DNA of 64,000 bases from CAVZLD01 sp963776055 (GTDB lineage Bacteria > Planctomycetota > Planctomycetia > Pirellulales > Pirellulaceae), in assembly GCA_963776055.1 (NCBI GenBank), contig CAVZLD010000013.1:124001-188000 (forward strand). Direction: 5' to 3'. Below, in pieces: positions 29,158-39,759 of the stretch. The notes under the pieces are model-generated. The model made no database searches and was not told the origin of the DNA. It saw nothing but the letters and a program-made list of their open reading frames with translations. The position numbers were made by a program, and so were the translations under genes. Each line of letters opens with the position of its first letter. The first letter of the stretch is position 1.

Positions 29158-30429
29158 ATGCGGTCGTTCTGTTTCTGGCCAACACTCTTGTCCCTGACAA
29201 TCGCCACTGGACTTTCCGCCCAAGAGCATCCACCACAGCATGATGTGCGGCTGTACGGCGCTCAAGGCGATGGGGCAACCGACGATGCGGCTGCGTTTCA
29301 GAAAGCACTGGATGCGGTGGCGGCAGAAGGCGGCGGAACGCTTTCCGTGCCGCGCGGCAATTATCGCTTTGGGGCGCCGTTGAGTATCCCGCAGGGTGTT
29401 ACGCTTCGAGGGATGTGGCAGTCGGTACCGGCCCACAACGGAATCCGTGATCGCGGCCTTCCGAAGCCAACCGACGACGGCACAACGTTCCTCGTCTGCT
29501 TCGGCGCCGGTACCGAGGAGGGTCCCGCCTTTATCACGTTGCAGACCAATAGCACATTGACCGGCGTCGTCATCTACTATCCCGATCAATTGATCGATGA
29601 AGAACCGCAGCCCTATCCATGGGCCATCGCGATGCGTGGCAAGAACCCGGCCGTAATCGATGTCGAACTGCTGAATCCGTACAACGGAATTGATGCCACC
29701 AAGAACGAACGGCACTTGATTCGCAATGTACAAGGCCAACCGCTTCGCCGAGGCGTGTGGGTCGACGAAATCTACGACATCGGCCGGATTGAGAACGTGC
29801 ACTTCAATCCATGGTGGAGCATGAAGCCCAAGGTTTTCGAGTGGCAATTAGCCAACGGGGAGGCGTTTATTTTTGGCCGCACGGACTGGCAATATGTCCT
29901 GAACACGTTCTGTTTCGGATATCGAGTTGGTTACAAATTCATTCGCAGCGAAAAAGGCGTCTGCAACGGCAACTTTTTGGGAATCGGTGCCGACGGTGGC
30001 CATACCGCCGTCGAAGTCGAAGATTGTGCGAAATACGGGCTGCTGATCACGAACGGCGAATTCGTCGCGATGCGCGGTCCGGATCCGACGATGCTCGATG
30101 TCAAACGCACGAACCGCGGAAGTGTCCGGATGGTCAACTGCGCGTTCTGGGGACCCTGTCAACAGATCGCTCGGCTCGAAGGGCGCGGGACCGTCGGATT
30201 GAGCGATTGCACGTTCTGCCAATGGGACGCGAAGAACCAGGGCCGCGAGGCGATTCAGGCGAACGGCGGCACGTTGATTGTCCGAGGCTGCGAATTCCAA
30301 CGAGAGCGACCCCAGATCCGGTTAGGCCCCGACGTTCGATCGGCTGTCATTGTGGGCAACGTTTTCCAGGGCCGACGTCAGATCCGTAATGAAAGCACAG
30401 GGGGATGTGCAATTGATGGCAAACGGTGA
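29158..30429 (+). CDS. Secreted right-handed beta-helix protein (pectate lyase superfamily)
   Basis: Intact, 423 residues. Sec signal (MRSFCFWPTLLSLTIATGLSAQ). The mature N-terminus DVRLYGAQGDGATDDAAAFQ is the typical Pectate_lyase_3/glycosyl hydrolase 28-like entry motif, then GGTLSVPRGNYRFGAPLSIP and parallel beta-helix rungs rich in Asn, Val and Gly. It probably cleaves or epimerises a polysaccharide; catalytic residues could not be assigned. Several cysteines in later rungs (NCAFWGPCQ, DCTFCQW) may pair as disulfides. It follows deoC by 50 bases and may be part of the same saccharide utilisation group as the agarase-like gene downstream. Confidence 0.83.
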   Translation: MRSFCFWPTLLSLTIATGLSAQEHPPQHDVRLYGAQGDGATDDAAAFQKALDAVAAEGGGTLSVPRGNYRFGAPLSIPQGVTLRGMWQSVPAHNGIRDRGLPKPTDDGTTFLVCFGAGTEEGPAFITLQTNSTLTGVVIYYPDQLIDEEPQPYPWAIAMRGKNPAVIDVELLNPYNGIDATKNERHLIRNVQGQPLRRGVWVDEIYDIGRIENVHFNPWWSMKPKVFEWQLANGEAFIFGRTDWQYVLNTFCFGYRVGYKFIRSEKGVCNGNFLGIGADGGHTAVEVEDCAKYGLLITNGEFVAMRGPDPTMLDVKRTNRGSVRMVNCAFWGPCQQIARLEGRGTVGLSDCTFCQWDAKNQGREAIQANGGTLIVRGCEFQRERPQIRLGPDVRSAVIVGNVFQGRRQIRNESTGGCAIDGKR

Positions 30430-30555
30430 AATCCGCCCCGCGGGAAACTCCGAATGAACGCAGATTCAGGCATTGATCTTGTCACTCGGTATCCGGTTGG
30501 GCGATGATGGTGGAATCTCGCCCCCCTTTCTTCCTTGCCGCGGGGTCCACCGATC

Positions 30556-31416
30556 ATGAGCAGTTTGCGAGAAACAGTCGGCACGATCAACAGCCTTGCC
30601 CGAACCGCCATCGCCGGTACGCTGGTGGCAGCGCTCGGTCTCGGTGGGTGGGCAACTTACTCGGCCTACACCGCAGGCGAACGGGAACGGCAACAACGAC
30701 AGCGGGAACTCAACCAGCTGGAAGCAAGTCTCGTGCAGGCGAACGATCAACTGGAGACGCAAACGCGGCTACTGCAGCAACGCGAACAGGACATTTCGCG
30801 TCTGAAGCAGCAGACCGCCGTCCAGGCAGCCCAGATCGAACGCATGGAAACCGCCATGCGGCTTTTGAAGGTCGACCACCGGTTGGCGGAAATCAGCGTG
30901 CTCGATCAGCAACCCGACGAGGAAGGCGTCCTGTACACTACGATCCGTTTCGTGGAAGTCAACGACGAAGGACAACCGATCGATGCGCCGAGGCCGTTTC
31001 GTATCCGGGGGGATGTGGTCTACATCGATTACTGGGTCGTCAAGTTTGATGACGCCTACATCGAGCGCTCGGACCTTGATCGCTCGACGTCGATCTGCCT
31101 ATTCCGCCGGATCTTTGGGGAATTCCAGGAACCGCAGGAAGGGTATCAGCTGGACGATATTGGCAGCCGCCCCAAAGCGTACGGTCGCAACGGCGTTATC
31201 TCCGACTTCGAACAACAGATCTGGCGGGATTTCTGGGAATTCGCCAACGAACCTCGCCGGGCGGCTGAGATGGGAATTCGAGCGGCCCACGGCGAAGCGA
31301 TTTCCGTGAAACTGCGACCAGGCAAACACTACCGGATCCAGTTGCGTGCCTCGGACGGACTTTCGATTACTCCCGAAGAACGCCCCGAGCCCTCGCCCAC
31401 GACACCAACCGCTTAA
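30556..31416 (+). CDS. Coiled-coil protein with N-terminal membrane anchor, unknown function
   Basis: Intact, 286 residues. One membrane span near residues 18-35 (TAIAGTLVAALGLGGWA), then a long heptad-rich coiled coil with many Gln and Glu (ERERQQRQRELNQLEASLVQ to about residue 105), then a compact domain with LYTTIRFVEVND, IRGDVVYIDYWVVKF and FRRIFGEFQEPQEGYQL. Start ATG 30556; a TTG seven codons upstream is possible. I do not recognise the C-terminal domain. Similar membrane-coiled-coil proteins are common in planctomycetes and are thought to work in the cell envelope. It ends 16 bases before the glycoside hydrolase gene. Confidence 0.75.
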   Translation: MSSLRETVGTINSLARTAIAGTLVAALGLGGWATYSAYTAGERERQQRQRELNQLEASLVQANDQLETQTRLLQQREQDISRLKQQTAVQAAQIERMETAMRLLKVDHRLAEISVLDQQPDEEGVLYTTIRFVEVNDEGQPIDAPRPFRIRGDVVYIDYWVVKFDDAYIERSDLDRSTSICLFRRIFGEFQEPQEGYQLDDIGSRPKAYGRNGVISDFEQQIWRDFWEFANEPRRAAEMGIRAAHGEAISVKLRPGKHYRIQLRASDGLSITPEERPEPSPTTPTA

Positions 31417-31432
31417 TCAGGGAGTCCTCTTG

Positions 31433-33538
31433 ATGGATTCGCAACGACTTGGGAGCTGTCTTGCCGTTCTGCTATGCGCCATCTCAAGTGCCTCCGCGGA
31501 GGAACATTTTCCACTGCGATTCGACAAAAGCACAGAACCGATTCTGGGCCCGCTGCTGACCGCCCAGGATGCCCAGATCGAATGGCTTCGCGACGGGCTG
31601 CGGGTCACAACCGGCCGCGAGCATGATTGGCCGGGGATCACGGTTCGGTCACCCGCCGGGAACGCAGCGGACGTCTCCGCGATTCACTGACCTCGTGGTC
31701 AAACTGCGCAACCCATCAGCGGATTCCGTGAAGGTTTTTTGTCGAGTGGACAACCCGGGAGCCGACGGCAAAGACCACTGTTTGACCGGGCAGATTTCCC
31801 TGCCGCCGAATGTGACCCGCGATCTGGTCCTTCCGTTGACGGAAAAAATGCCGGCTGGTCTGCAATCGAAACTGTTCGGAATGCGTGGCGTTCCAGGACC
31901 GTGGAGGAGGGACGCGGGAATCGACCCAAGCCAGGTCACACAGATCTTACTGTTCGTCCATCAACCGGAGCGGAAACACACGTTCGACGTAATCCGTATA
32001 CGCGGTGCGGGCGAACGCGGAGCTCGCCCGCCCACGGAGGAAGCAAAGCTCTTTCCCTTGATTGATCGATACGGTCAATATCGTCACAAGACATGGCCGG
32101 GGAAAACAACGAGCGACGCTGATTTGGCTCGTCAACGCGGCGATGAAGAAACCGACCTGCAGCGAGCACACCGGCCCGAGCGATTGGGATCGTTACGGCG
32201 GCTGGCAGGAAGGTCCATTACTGGAAGCAACCGGACGGTTTCGCATTGCGCAACATGCGGGACGCTGGTGGTTCGTCGATCCCGAGGGGCGGCTTTTTTG
32301 GTCTCACGGTGCGGACTGCGTGCGGGCCACCACCGGATATACACCGATCACCGACCGCGAGCATTGGTTCGCCGAACTGCCCGACGCGAACTCGGCCTTG
32401 GCGGTGTTTTATGGTCGAGCTAGTTGGGCTCCCCACGGATACTACCAAGGCAAGAGCGAGTATCGGACTTTCAACTTCACGGGTGCCAACCTACGGAGAA
32501 AGTATGGTGCTAACTGGCGAGACGAGTTCGCGAGTCTCTGCCATCGCCGATTGCGAAGTTGGGGAATGAACACGATCGCGAATTGGTCCGATTCGGAGAT
32601 CTATCACCAACGAAAGACGCCCTATACGGCCACAATCGGATTCGACTCGGTCAAGATCGCCGGTAGCGAAGGCTATTGGGGCAAATTCCCCGACGTGTTT
32701 GATGACGACTTCACCAGTCGCTTGCGCCGCGGAATGCAGGGCCACCAAGGCGGCGCCGCGGGAGATCCCTGGTGCGTGGGGTATTTCATTAGTAACGAAT
32801 TGAGCTGGGGCGATGAGCTGTCGCTGGCACTTGCCACGCTCGCATCACCACCGCAACAGGCGGCCAAACAGGTCTTTTGCGATGATCTGCGAGAGAAATA
32901 TGAAACGATCGAAGCGTTGAATCAGGCTTGGGGCACGCAGCATGCATCCTGGGAGGCTTTACGGCAGTCCACCGCGACGCCGGATCGCCAGCGGGCCGCG
33001 GACGACCTGCGAGCGTTTTACACGAAACTGGCCGAAAAGTACTTTCGCACCTGTCGCGACGTGGTCCGAGAATTTGATCCACAGGGCCTCTATCTCGGCT
33101 GCCGCTTTGCCTGGGCCAACGACCGAGCAGTTCGCGCGGCGGCGAAATACTGCGACGTGGTCAGCTTCAACCGTTACGAACGTCGGTTGGCCCATTTCCG
33201 GCTCCCCGCAAATGTCGATCGACCGGTCGTGATCGGTGAATTCCATTTCGGGGCCTTAGACCGAGGCATGTTTCACACCGGTTTAGTGCCGGTCGAGAAT
33301 CAAGTGGCGCGGGCCGAGGCTTATCGACGGTATGTGCAGCGACGCATTAGAGCATCCGACAATTGTCGGCACGCACTGGTTCCAGTTTGGTGACCAAGCC
33401 ACGACCGGAAGAGGCGATGGCGAAAACTATCAGATTGGCCTGCTGGATATCTGTGACTCGCCCTACCCGGAGACCATTTCGGCTTGTCGTCAAATCGGCG
33501 ACGATCTGTATCGACACCGGATGGAATCGGGCCAGTAA
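31433..33538 (+). CDS. Secreted agarase-like glycoside hydrolase (GH-A clan, GH50-like), three frameshifts
   Basis: Sec signal (MDSQRLGSCLAVLLCAISSA). N-terminal beta-sandwich (residues about 25-220), then a catalytic barrel starting RWWFVDPEGRLFWSHGADC, as in GH50 agarases. Putative acid/base Glu in ISNELSWGD, nucleophile Glu in VIGEFHFGALDRGMF, and the C-terminal motif GTHWFQFGDQATTGR followed by GENYQIG. Frame changes are near 31660, 32120 and 33345; all pieces join into a full-length enzyme of about 700 residues. ATG at 31433 follows aggga. The exact substrate (agarose, porphyran or another galactan) is not certain. The nearby sulfatase and beta-helix genes fit marine polysaccharide degradation. 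Confidence 0.83.
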
Positions 33539-33571
33539 CCCCGACATGCGTGCTTGATCGGAGATGCCATC

Positions 33572-34779
33572 ATGAACAGCTTTTTTTGGAGTCGGCGACA
33601 GTTCGTGGAACGATCGGCGGCCTTGGCCGCGGCCGGTGTATGGTGGGCGTCGGACTCGGCACCGGCAGGCGAACCGGATGTCGGCACAACCACCTGGAAA
33701 CCGTTTACGGATCGCAAGCTCCGCGTGGGAATCGTCGGCCACGGCTATTGCCAGTTCGGGGCGTCTTTCGGCTTCCAGGATCATCCGAATGTCCAGATTG
33801 TGGCCGTAAGTGATCTCATTCCGGATCGATGCCGAGGCCTGATGCAGGCCTGCCGCTGCGCGAAATCCTATCCTTCGCTCGAAGAGCTCGTGAAGGACGA
33901 CTCGATCGAGGCGGTATTCGTCGCCACGGACGCGCCGAGCCATGCGCGGCACTGCATCGAGGTGCTGAACCACGGCAAGCATGCAGCCAGCGCGGTGCCG
34001 GCCACATTCGGTTCCATCGAAGACGGCGAACGCCTCAAAGCGACCGTAGAACGAACCGGCCTGACGTACATGATGTTCGAGACGAGTTGTCTCCGGGCTG
34101 ATTGCCATGCGATGCGGGTCGCTTACGAAGCGGGGGGCTTGGGACGGTTACTATTCTCCGAAGGCGAGTACCATCACTACCACGCATCGCCGGATCCGAC
34201 TCCCTCCTACAAGGATTGGCGCCGCGGTTTACCGCCAATGTGGTACCCGACGCACGCGACCGCGTACTACGTTGGCGTAACAGGAAAGCAGTTCACGAAG
34301 CGTTTCTTGCATCGGCAGTGAGGGCCGACTGCCCTACCACGCAGCCGATGCGAATCCGTATCGCAATCCCTTCTCCACGGAAACGGCGCTGTTGGAGACC
34401 AACGAACAGGCCAGCAGTCGCATGTCCGTCTCGTGGTCGATGAAATCGATCTACAACGAGAGCGGACGCGTCTTTGGCGAATTTGGCTGCATGAACGGGA
34501 CAGAGTACCAGGGGCTTGTGCCCGACCTACCCAACCTGGCACGCCCGGCCCTGCCGGCCGGGGTCCCGACAGGCGGACACGGGGGATCGCACGGGCCACT
34601 GATGCACGAGTTTGTCACGGCGATCCTGCAGGAGCGGAAGGTGCTGATCGATGTGTATCAGGCGCTGGCGATGACGGTCCCCGGGATCGTCGCGCACCGC
34701 GTCCGCGCTGCGTGACGGCGAGCGATTACCGGTACCGCAGTATGACCCGCCGGGGGTCACGGCCAACTCCCGTGCCTGA
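33572..34779 (+). CDS. Gfo/Idh/MocA oxidoreductase with Tat signal, frameshifted
   Basis: Tat signal WSRRQFVERSAALAAAGVWW, then the Rossmann segment LRVGIVGHGYCQFGASFGF and VAVSDLIPDRC. The EKP lysine motif of the family is replaced: the matching place reads SAVPATFGS, so a normal catalytic lysine is absent there. The oxidoreductase C-terminal domain includes YMMFETSCLRADC and GRLLFSEGEYHHYH. Breaks near 34315 and 34700; the reading that best fits the family ends RLPVPQYDPPGVTANSRA with TGA at 34777-34779, 63 bases beyond an early stop in another frame. Like the 1690-2808 protein it has AVPAT-type rather than EKP chemistry and may be a hydrolase/lyase-like or inactive member. Confidence 0.8.
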
Positions 34780-34790
34780 TCCGGGCGGGC

Positions 34791-36090
34791 TCAACGCCAC
34801 TCCAGCTCCGTGTAATCCCGTTGTGCCGGCCCCGTGTAGACCTGCCGCGGGCGGTAAATGCGGCTCTTCGCTTCGCGCATTTCTTTCCAGTGCGCGATCC
34901 AACCGGGAAGTCGTCCCGATGGCGAACATAACCGTATACATATTGGTGGGAATTCCAATCTCACGCAGCAAGATCCCGGAATAGAAATCGACGTTGGGAT
35001 ACAGGTTGCGGCTGACGAAGTAATCATCGTTCAGCGCGACCTCCTCCAATCGTTGCGCGATATCCAACAGGGGATCGTGGCGTCCCATCTTATTCAGCAC
35101 TTTGGCGGCATGCTTTCGCAAAATCGTCGCCCGTGGATCGTAGCTTTTGTAGACACCGTGACCGAACCCGTACAGGATCTCCTTCTTCTGCTTCACGCTC
35201 TCGATCAACTTCTCAATCGATGTCCCCGATTCATGAATCCGTTGCAACTGTTGGATCACGGCAACGTTCGCTCCTCCGTGCAACGGTCCCCACAGAGCGC
35301 AGACGCCAGCGGAGCAGGAGGCAAACAGGTTGGCCCCCGACGAACCGACCATCCGCACCGTCGAGGTCGAACAATTCTGCTCGTGATCGGCGTGCAGAAT
35401 CAGAAACAGACTCAGCGCACGCACCACATCCGGATCTGCCTCGAAACGCTTCGTCGGCAGTGAGAACATCATGTGCATGAAATTGCAGCAGTAGTTCAAT
35501 TTCGGTTCCGGATATATGATCGGCTGGCCGACGGACGTCTTGTAAGCACAAGCGGCCACGGTACGGACCTTGGACATCAGGCGTGCCGCAGCATTCTCAA
35601 AACTGACGTCGTCCTCCATTTCCATCACGTCCGTGTTGTAACAGGACAGAGTGTTGATCATCGACGAAAGAATCGCCATCGGGTGTCCGTGCGGCGGATA
35701 CCCACGGAAGGACTGCCGCATCCCCTCGTGAATCATCTCGTGCTCGGTCAACAAGGCTTTGAACCGGGCCATGTGATCCTTCGTCGGCAACTCTCCATAA
35801 ATCAACAACAAGGCCGTCTCGACGAAACTCGAGTGCTGCGCTAATTGCTCAATCGGAATCCCGCGGTAGCGCAAGATCCCTTTCTCGCCATCGATAAACG
35901 TGATCGCCGAGGACGCCGATCCCGTGTTGCGGTATCCTTCGTCGATCGTGATCACGCCCGTCTCGTTGCGCAACTTCGAGATATCGACGGCGTGTTCGTT
36001 CTCCGTCCCGACGACAATCGGGAGTTCAATCTGTTGATCACCGAGGTCCAGCTTAGCCATTTGCGCAGAATCCATCTTCGTGCGATTCAT
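34791..36090 (-). CDS. gltA: Citrate synthase, one frameshift near the C-terminus
   Basis: Type II-like citrate synthase of the TCA cycle (oxaloacetate + acetyl-CoA to citrate). About 433 residues after repair. Start ATG 36090 with a strong aaggag eight bases upstream. Catalytic triad: His271 in GPLHGGAN, His311 in YGFGHGVYKSYDPR and Asp368 in PNVDFYSG; His236 in HADHEQN is the oxaloacetate-binding His. The frame changes near 34915, and the C-terminus RIYRPRQVYTGPAQRDYTEL ends at 34791. As this is an essential gene, the frameshift is strong evidence for sequence error in this assembly. It is transcribed alone, convergent with the Gfo/Idh gene. Confidence 0.96.
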
Positions 36091-36575
36091 AGAAGTCTCC
36101 TTGTGAGGGGACAAGAACGATTCCACTCGCTCGGAATAGCGCCGCGGCAGCCGGGAACAGCAAATTGCACTGCGGAGCAGTACGCACAAAAAACGGAAGT
36201 CTGGATTGCGGTCAGTTCTTCGTGGGCCGACCTGCCGTTCGCAGATGGATCCGTTCTCTTCGTCGCCTTATCGTGCGAGCCAAGTGCGCAGAGCCCCATT
36301 ATGATAACGCAAACGGGACCCTGCCGGTATTCCCCTCGTGAGCCCGCGTGAGGAGTTTTACGCCGGCAAGCCCCGCTTACCGCACCATTCCGCAGATTTT
36401 CGCGGAATCCGTTAAGTCCCGCAAACAGTAAAGACGACTCGTTCCCCCGACCCCACCGCTCTCGCTACACTCCAGCCCGCCAGAAAACCATCCTGCGTTG
36501 CCGTCACTTATCGCATTGCGCGGTTGGGCACGAAGCGGCCGGTCCGATTCCGGAGCGGTTCACACAGAATCGACA
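36091..36575. other. Intergenic region between citrate synthase and the alpha-E gene
   Basis: 485 bases without a gene. It carries the citrate synthase ribosome site at its left end and a small perfect hairpin, ATTCCGC/GCGGAAT at 36387-36408 with an 8-base loop, which may end the alpha-E transcript. No T-run, tRNA or coding signal was seen. Confidence 0.5.
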
Positions 36576-37565
36576 CTACCGCACACCATGGCGAACGCGG
36601 TTCGGCTCCCAAGACTCCATCGGCCGCAACGCGAAAAAGGCATCGTGGATAGCTTCTCCGACGTCGTTCAACTTCAGCTGAAAGGAGTCGAGAAACTCAT
36701 GCAAGCCGACATGAAAAATGTCTCGCACGGTGTCGTAGGCCAGTTCCGAACGCAATTGTCCCATTCGCTTTTCCGCCACATTCCAGAAAGTCCCCACCGG
36801 CGATCCGCTGATCGCGTGCAGAGATTTTTCCGCGGCGTTTAGACAATGCATCATCGAGCGGGGGAAGAGTCGGTCGAGAATGAGAAAACCGGCGACACGT
36901 TCCGGAGTAATTCCATGGTGTCGTTTTCGAAACATCTCGAACCCACTTACGGAACGCAGGACGGCCGACCAGTGCAGGTCGTCGATCGGCGTACCAATGT
37001 CTTCGATGTTGGGCAGCAAGTAGTAATACTTTACATCCACGATGCGCGATGTCTTATCAGCGCGTTCGAGCATTCGCCCCAGGCGAGCAAAATGCCAACC
37101 CTCACTGTGTGACATTGTCGCGTCTGTCAGCCCCTGAAAGAGATGGCTTGCCAACTTCACTTCGGCGAAGAATTCCTGCGGCGACGTAATCACGCTCGGG
37201 TTTTTCGACGCTTCCTGCACCAAATGGTAGAAGTTGTTCAGCTGTTCCCAAACCTCCGAGGAAATCGCTTCGCGCACGGTTCGAGCGTTCTCTCGTGCAG
37301 CCCGGACGCAACTCAGGATCGAGCTGGAGAAGTCTGCGTCAAACGTCAGAAAATGCAGCACCCGATCGCGTGTCACTTCCTCATATCGCTGCTTGTACCA
37401 GGCCTCATCCCCCGTGGCACTCACCAACGGTGTCCATTGCTCCGACGATCCGGTCGGCAAATCGAGGATCAGCGTCAACGTAACATCCATGAAGCGTGCC
37501 AGATTCTCCGCCCGCTCGACGTAACGACTCGCCCAATAGATCGAATCCGCAACTCGACTCAACAT
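36576..37565 (-). CDS. Alpha-E domain protein (DUF403)
   Basis: Intact, 329 residues, all-helical family. It begins MLSRVADSIYWASRYVERAE, the family signature, and includes NFYHLVQEASKN, GWHFARLGRMLERADKTSRI and FLILDRLFPRSMMHC. It starts seven bases inside the end of the upstream ATP-grasp gene, so the two are translationally coupled. Alpha-E proteins nearly always accompany a circularly permuted ATP-grasp protein and often a transglutaminase-like protein; together they are thought to make or attach a small peptide-like modification, but no reaction has been firmly shown to my knowledge. The transglutaminase partner is not seen here. Confidence 0.9.
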   Translation of the reverse strand: MLSRVADSIYWASRYVERAENLARFMDVTLTLILDLPTGSSEQWTPLVSATGDEAWYKQRYEEVTRDRVLHFLTFDADFSSSILSCVRAARENARTVREAISSEVWEQLNNFYHLVQEASKNPSVITSPQEFFAEVKLASHLFQGLTDATMSHSEGWHFARLGRMLERADKTSRIVDVKYYYLLPNIEDIGTPIDDLHWSAVLRSVSGFEMFRKRHHGITPERVAGFLILDRLFPRSMMHCLNAAEKSLHAISGSPVGTFWNVAEKRMGQLRSELAYDTVRDIFHVGLHEFLDSFQLKLNDVGEAIHDAFFALRPMESWEPNRVRHGVR

Positions 37566-39061
37566 GTCGGCAGATCCCTTGCAATGACCCAAGTATCCTT
37601 GCTGCCGCCTCCCTGCGAGGAATTCACGACGAGAGAGCCCTGACGGAGCGCGACGCGCGTCAGGCCACCGGGCAGGACGTAGATTTCCTTGCCATAAAGT
37701 ATGTACGGCCGAAGATCCACGTGGCGCCCGACCGGCTCGTCGTTCACGATCGTAGGGACGCGCGAAAGAGAAAGAGTCGGCTGCGCAATGTAATTGCGGG
37801 GTTTGGCCCGAATGCGATCTGCGAACTGGTCGCGTTCCGCTTGACTCGCATTCGGGCCGATCATCATCCCATATCCACCTGACTCATTGACCGCCTTCAC
37901 AACTAAGTTCTCCAGGTTCTCCAAAACGTACTTCCGCTGGGATTCTTCCAGGCAGACGTAGGTTGGCACGCTGGGAAGGATCGCATCCTGGTCCAGGTAG
38001 TACCGGATCATTTTTTCGACATACGCGTAAATCGCTTTGTCGTCTGCGACACCTGTTCCCGGCGCATTGGCCAGGGCCACGTGGCCCTGACGATAAACAT
38101 CGAACAGGCCGGGCACGCCCAGCACCGAATCCGATCGGAAGTTGACCGGATCCAGGAAATCGTCATCGATTCTGCGGTAGATCACGTCGACTCGTTGGAA
38201 GCCGGAGGTGGTTCGCATGAAGACCGAATCATCCCGCACCACGAGATCCCGCCCTTCGACGAGTTCGATTCCCATTTGCTGTGCAAGGAATGAGTGCTCG
38301 TAGTAGGCCGAGTTGTAAACACCGGGAGTCAGCAAGACAACGGTGGGGGAGGACCACGGGCCCGGTGCCAAAGACTCCAAGGTACTCAGCAGATGGCTCG
38401 GATAGTCCACGACCGGTCGAACCATCGATGCCTCAAAGATCTGGGGAAAACTGCGCTTCATCACTTGGCGATTCTGCAACACATAGGAAACGCCTGACGG
38501 ACAACGCAAGTTATCCTCCAACACATAGATCCTGCCATCTCGATCGCGAACCAAGTCGGTCCCCGTGATGTGGCACCAGATCCCACGTGGCGGATTCAAA
38601 CCGCGACAAACGGGCCGATAGCTGCTTGCCGACTCCAGCAGCTCACGCGGAATCACACCGTCTCGAATGATTCGTTGATCGTGGTACACGTCGTCGACGA
38701 ACAGGTTCAATGCCTCGATGCGCTGCTTCAATCCTTGCTCGACCGTGTCCCACTCCGCCGCCGAGACAATCCGGGGAAGAATGTCGAAGGGAAAAATCTT
38801 CTCGGTGCCCTGTTCGTCGCCGTACACGGCAAACGTGATTCCCATCCGGTACAGGACTCGCTCGGCCGCTTGCTGACGCTGCAATAGTTCTTCGGTACGA
38901 GCGGAATGGATGCGGTTTACAAGGACCTCGGTGCCCGACCGGGGGCCGTGCTGCTCGTCGAAGTACTCATCGTAGAACGATTCCGTTTGGTACCGGTCGA
39001 AGAACCCGGGTGTCGATCGGACATCCTGATCCCCCGATCTCGAATCTGTTGAGTTTGTCAT
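37559..39061 (-). CDS. Circularly permuted ATP-grasp protein (DUF404/DUF407)
   Basis: Intact, 500 residues. ATG at 39061; an upstream start would add 16 residues. Landmarks: YDEYFDEQHGPRSG at the N-terminus, FPFDILPRIVSA, GIWCHITGTDLVRDRDG, YVLEDNLRCPSGVSYVLQNR (nucleotide/metal binding in this family), VDVIYRRIDDDFLDP, VVKAVNESGGYGMMIGP and GGLTRVALRQGSLVVNSSQG. It would use ATP to form an amide or peptide bond through an acyl phosphate (family inference). It overlaps the alpha-E gene by seven bases. Housekeeping-like coding pattern, no sign of transfer. Confidence 0.92.
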   Translation of the reverse strand: MTNSTDSRSGDQDVRSTPGFFDRYQTESFYDEYFDEQHGPRSGTEVLVNRIHSARTEELLQRQQAAERVLYRMGITFAVYGDEQGTEKIFPFDILPRIVSAAEWDTVEQGLKQRIEALNLFVDDVYHDQRIIRDGVIPRELLESASSYRPVCRGLNPPRGIWCHITGTDLVRDRDGRIYVLEDNLRCPSGVSYVLQNRQVMKRSFPQIFEASMVRPVVDYPSHLLSTLESLAPGPWSSPTVVLLTPGVYNSAYYEHSFLAQQMGIELVEGRDLVVRDDSVFMRTTSGFQRVDVIYRRIDDDFLDPVNFRSDSVLGVPGLFDVYRQGHVALANAPGTGVADDKAIYAYVEKMIRYYLDQDAILPSVPTYVCLEESQRKYVLENLENLVVKAVNESGGYGMMIGPNASQAERDQFADRIRAKPRNYIAQPTLSLSRVPTIVNDEPVGRHVDLRPYILYGKEIYVLPGGLTRVALRQGSLVVNSSQGGGSKDTWVIARDLPTC

Positions 39062-39550
39062 CTCCACTTTCTCATCAACCACCGAGAAGCCGTGCCGTCT
39101 CCTGCTCACTCCCTCACGGATGGGAGCATCGACTCACGGGAAGCCGATCTCCGCAAAGCCGCGCGCCGCGTCACATCCTGCGGAAGTGGCAGCTCTGCCG
39201 CTCGGCGTTCCGATTCGGACTGCCGCCCAGTATACCGGCCCCCAGCGATCCAGTTCGACCCCGATCACCAACGATCCTTGGGGAGGCTCGGAGCTCCACA
39301 TTTGGAGATCTCGACCACGACTCCCCTGCCCGGCCGGACGGCCCCGTCCGTCACCCGGTGGTCCGACCGCTGCGAACAACCGGTCGATCCTTCCACCCAA
39401 CCGGCGTATTCCCCACGTTCGACACGACACGGCGTGCCGCCCGCTCTACCGGTCGGAAGCCAGGACGACCGCAGCACGTGACCGACGGAACTTGGAACGA
39501 GCCGTCGGCCTGCCCGGCCATCGCGTGACTGGCCTCGAGAAACTCACCAA
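39062..39550. other. Intergenic region upstream of the ATP-grasp gene
   Basis: About 490 bases, long accidental open frames on both strands, but no ribosome site, no recognisable domain and unconvincing residue composition (Pro/Arg/Ser-rich on plus, Gly/Arg-rich on minus). It should hold the promoter of the ATP-grasp/alpha-E operon. I see nothing else in it. Confidence 0.45.
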
Positions 39551-39568
39551 CCTATAAACACGTATAGG
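39551..39568. promoter_or_regulatory. CCTATA-aacacg-TATAGG palindrome
   Basis: Perfect six-base arms (39551-39556 and 39563-39568) in an AT-rich island about 190 bases upstream of the YdjC-like gene. It could be an operator or a -10 region; evidence is symmetry and composition only. Confidence 0.3.
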
Positions 39569-39759
39569 AACAAGGAGCAGCCAGGATGATCCCTGGCATG
39601 CCGCGAGATCGAACACCTCATGAATGGCGTTTGTTCTCGGCCGACACGACAGGAACGAAAATTCCGAATGCATTGCTGGGTGCGGGCAGGTCCCTCCTCA
39701 GCCCGCCAACCCTCGCGGAAAATTCGAGGGTAATTTACCGCAATGGGAGCGAACCATCC

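Noticed and set aside
30535..30556. TTG start for the coiled-coil membrane protein
   Set aside because: ATG at 30556 gives a cleaner N-terminus before the span; the TTG has no better ribosome site.
34726..34915. C-terminal extension of citrate synthase (LHGAGTTGLHGAG...)
   Set aside because: Not family-like; the conserved citrate synthase C-terminus is in the neighbouring frame and ends at 34791.
39010..39528. Long open frame (172 codons) on the plus strand, and another on the minus strand, upstream of the ATP-grasp gene
   Set aside because: No ribosome site, Pro/Ser/Arg-rich composition typical of shadow frames in GC-rich DNA, no domain recognised.
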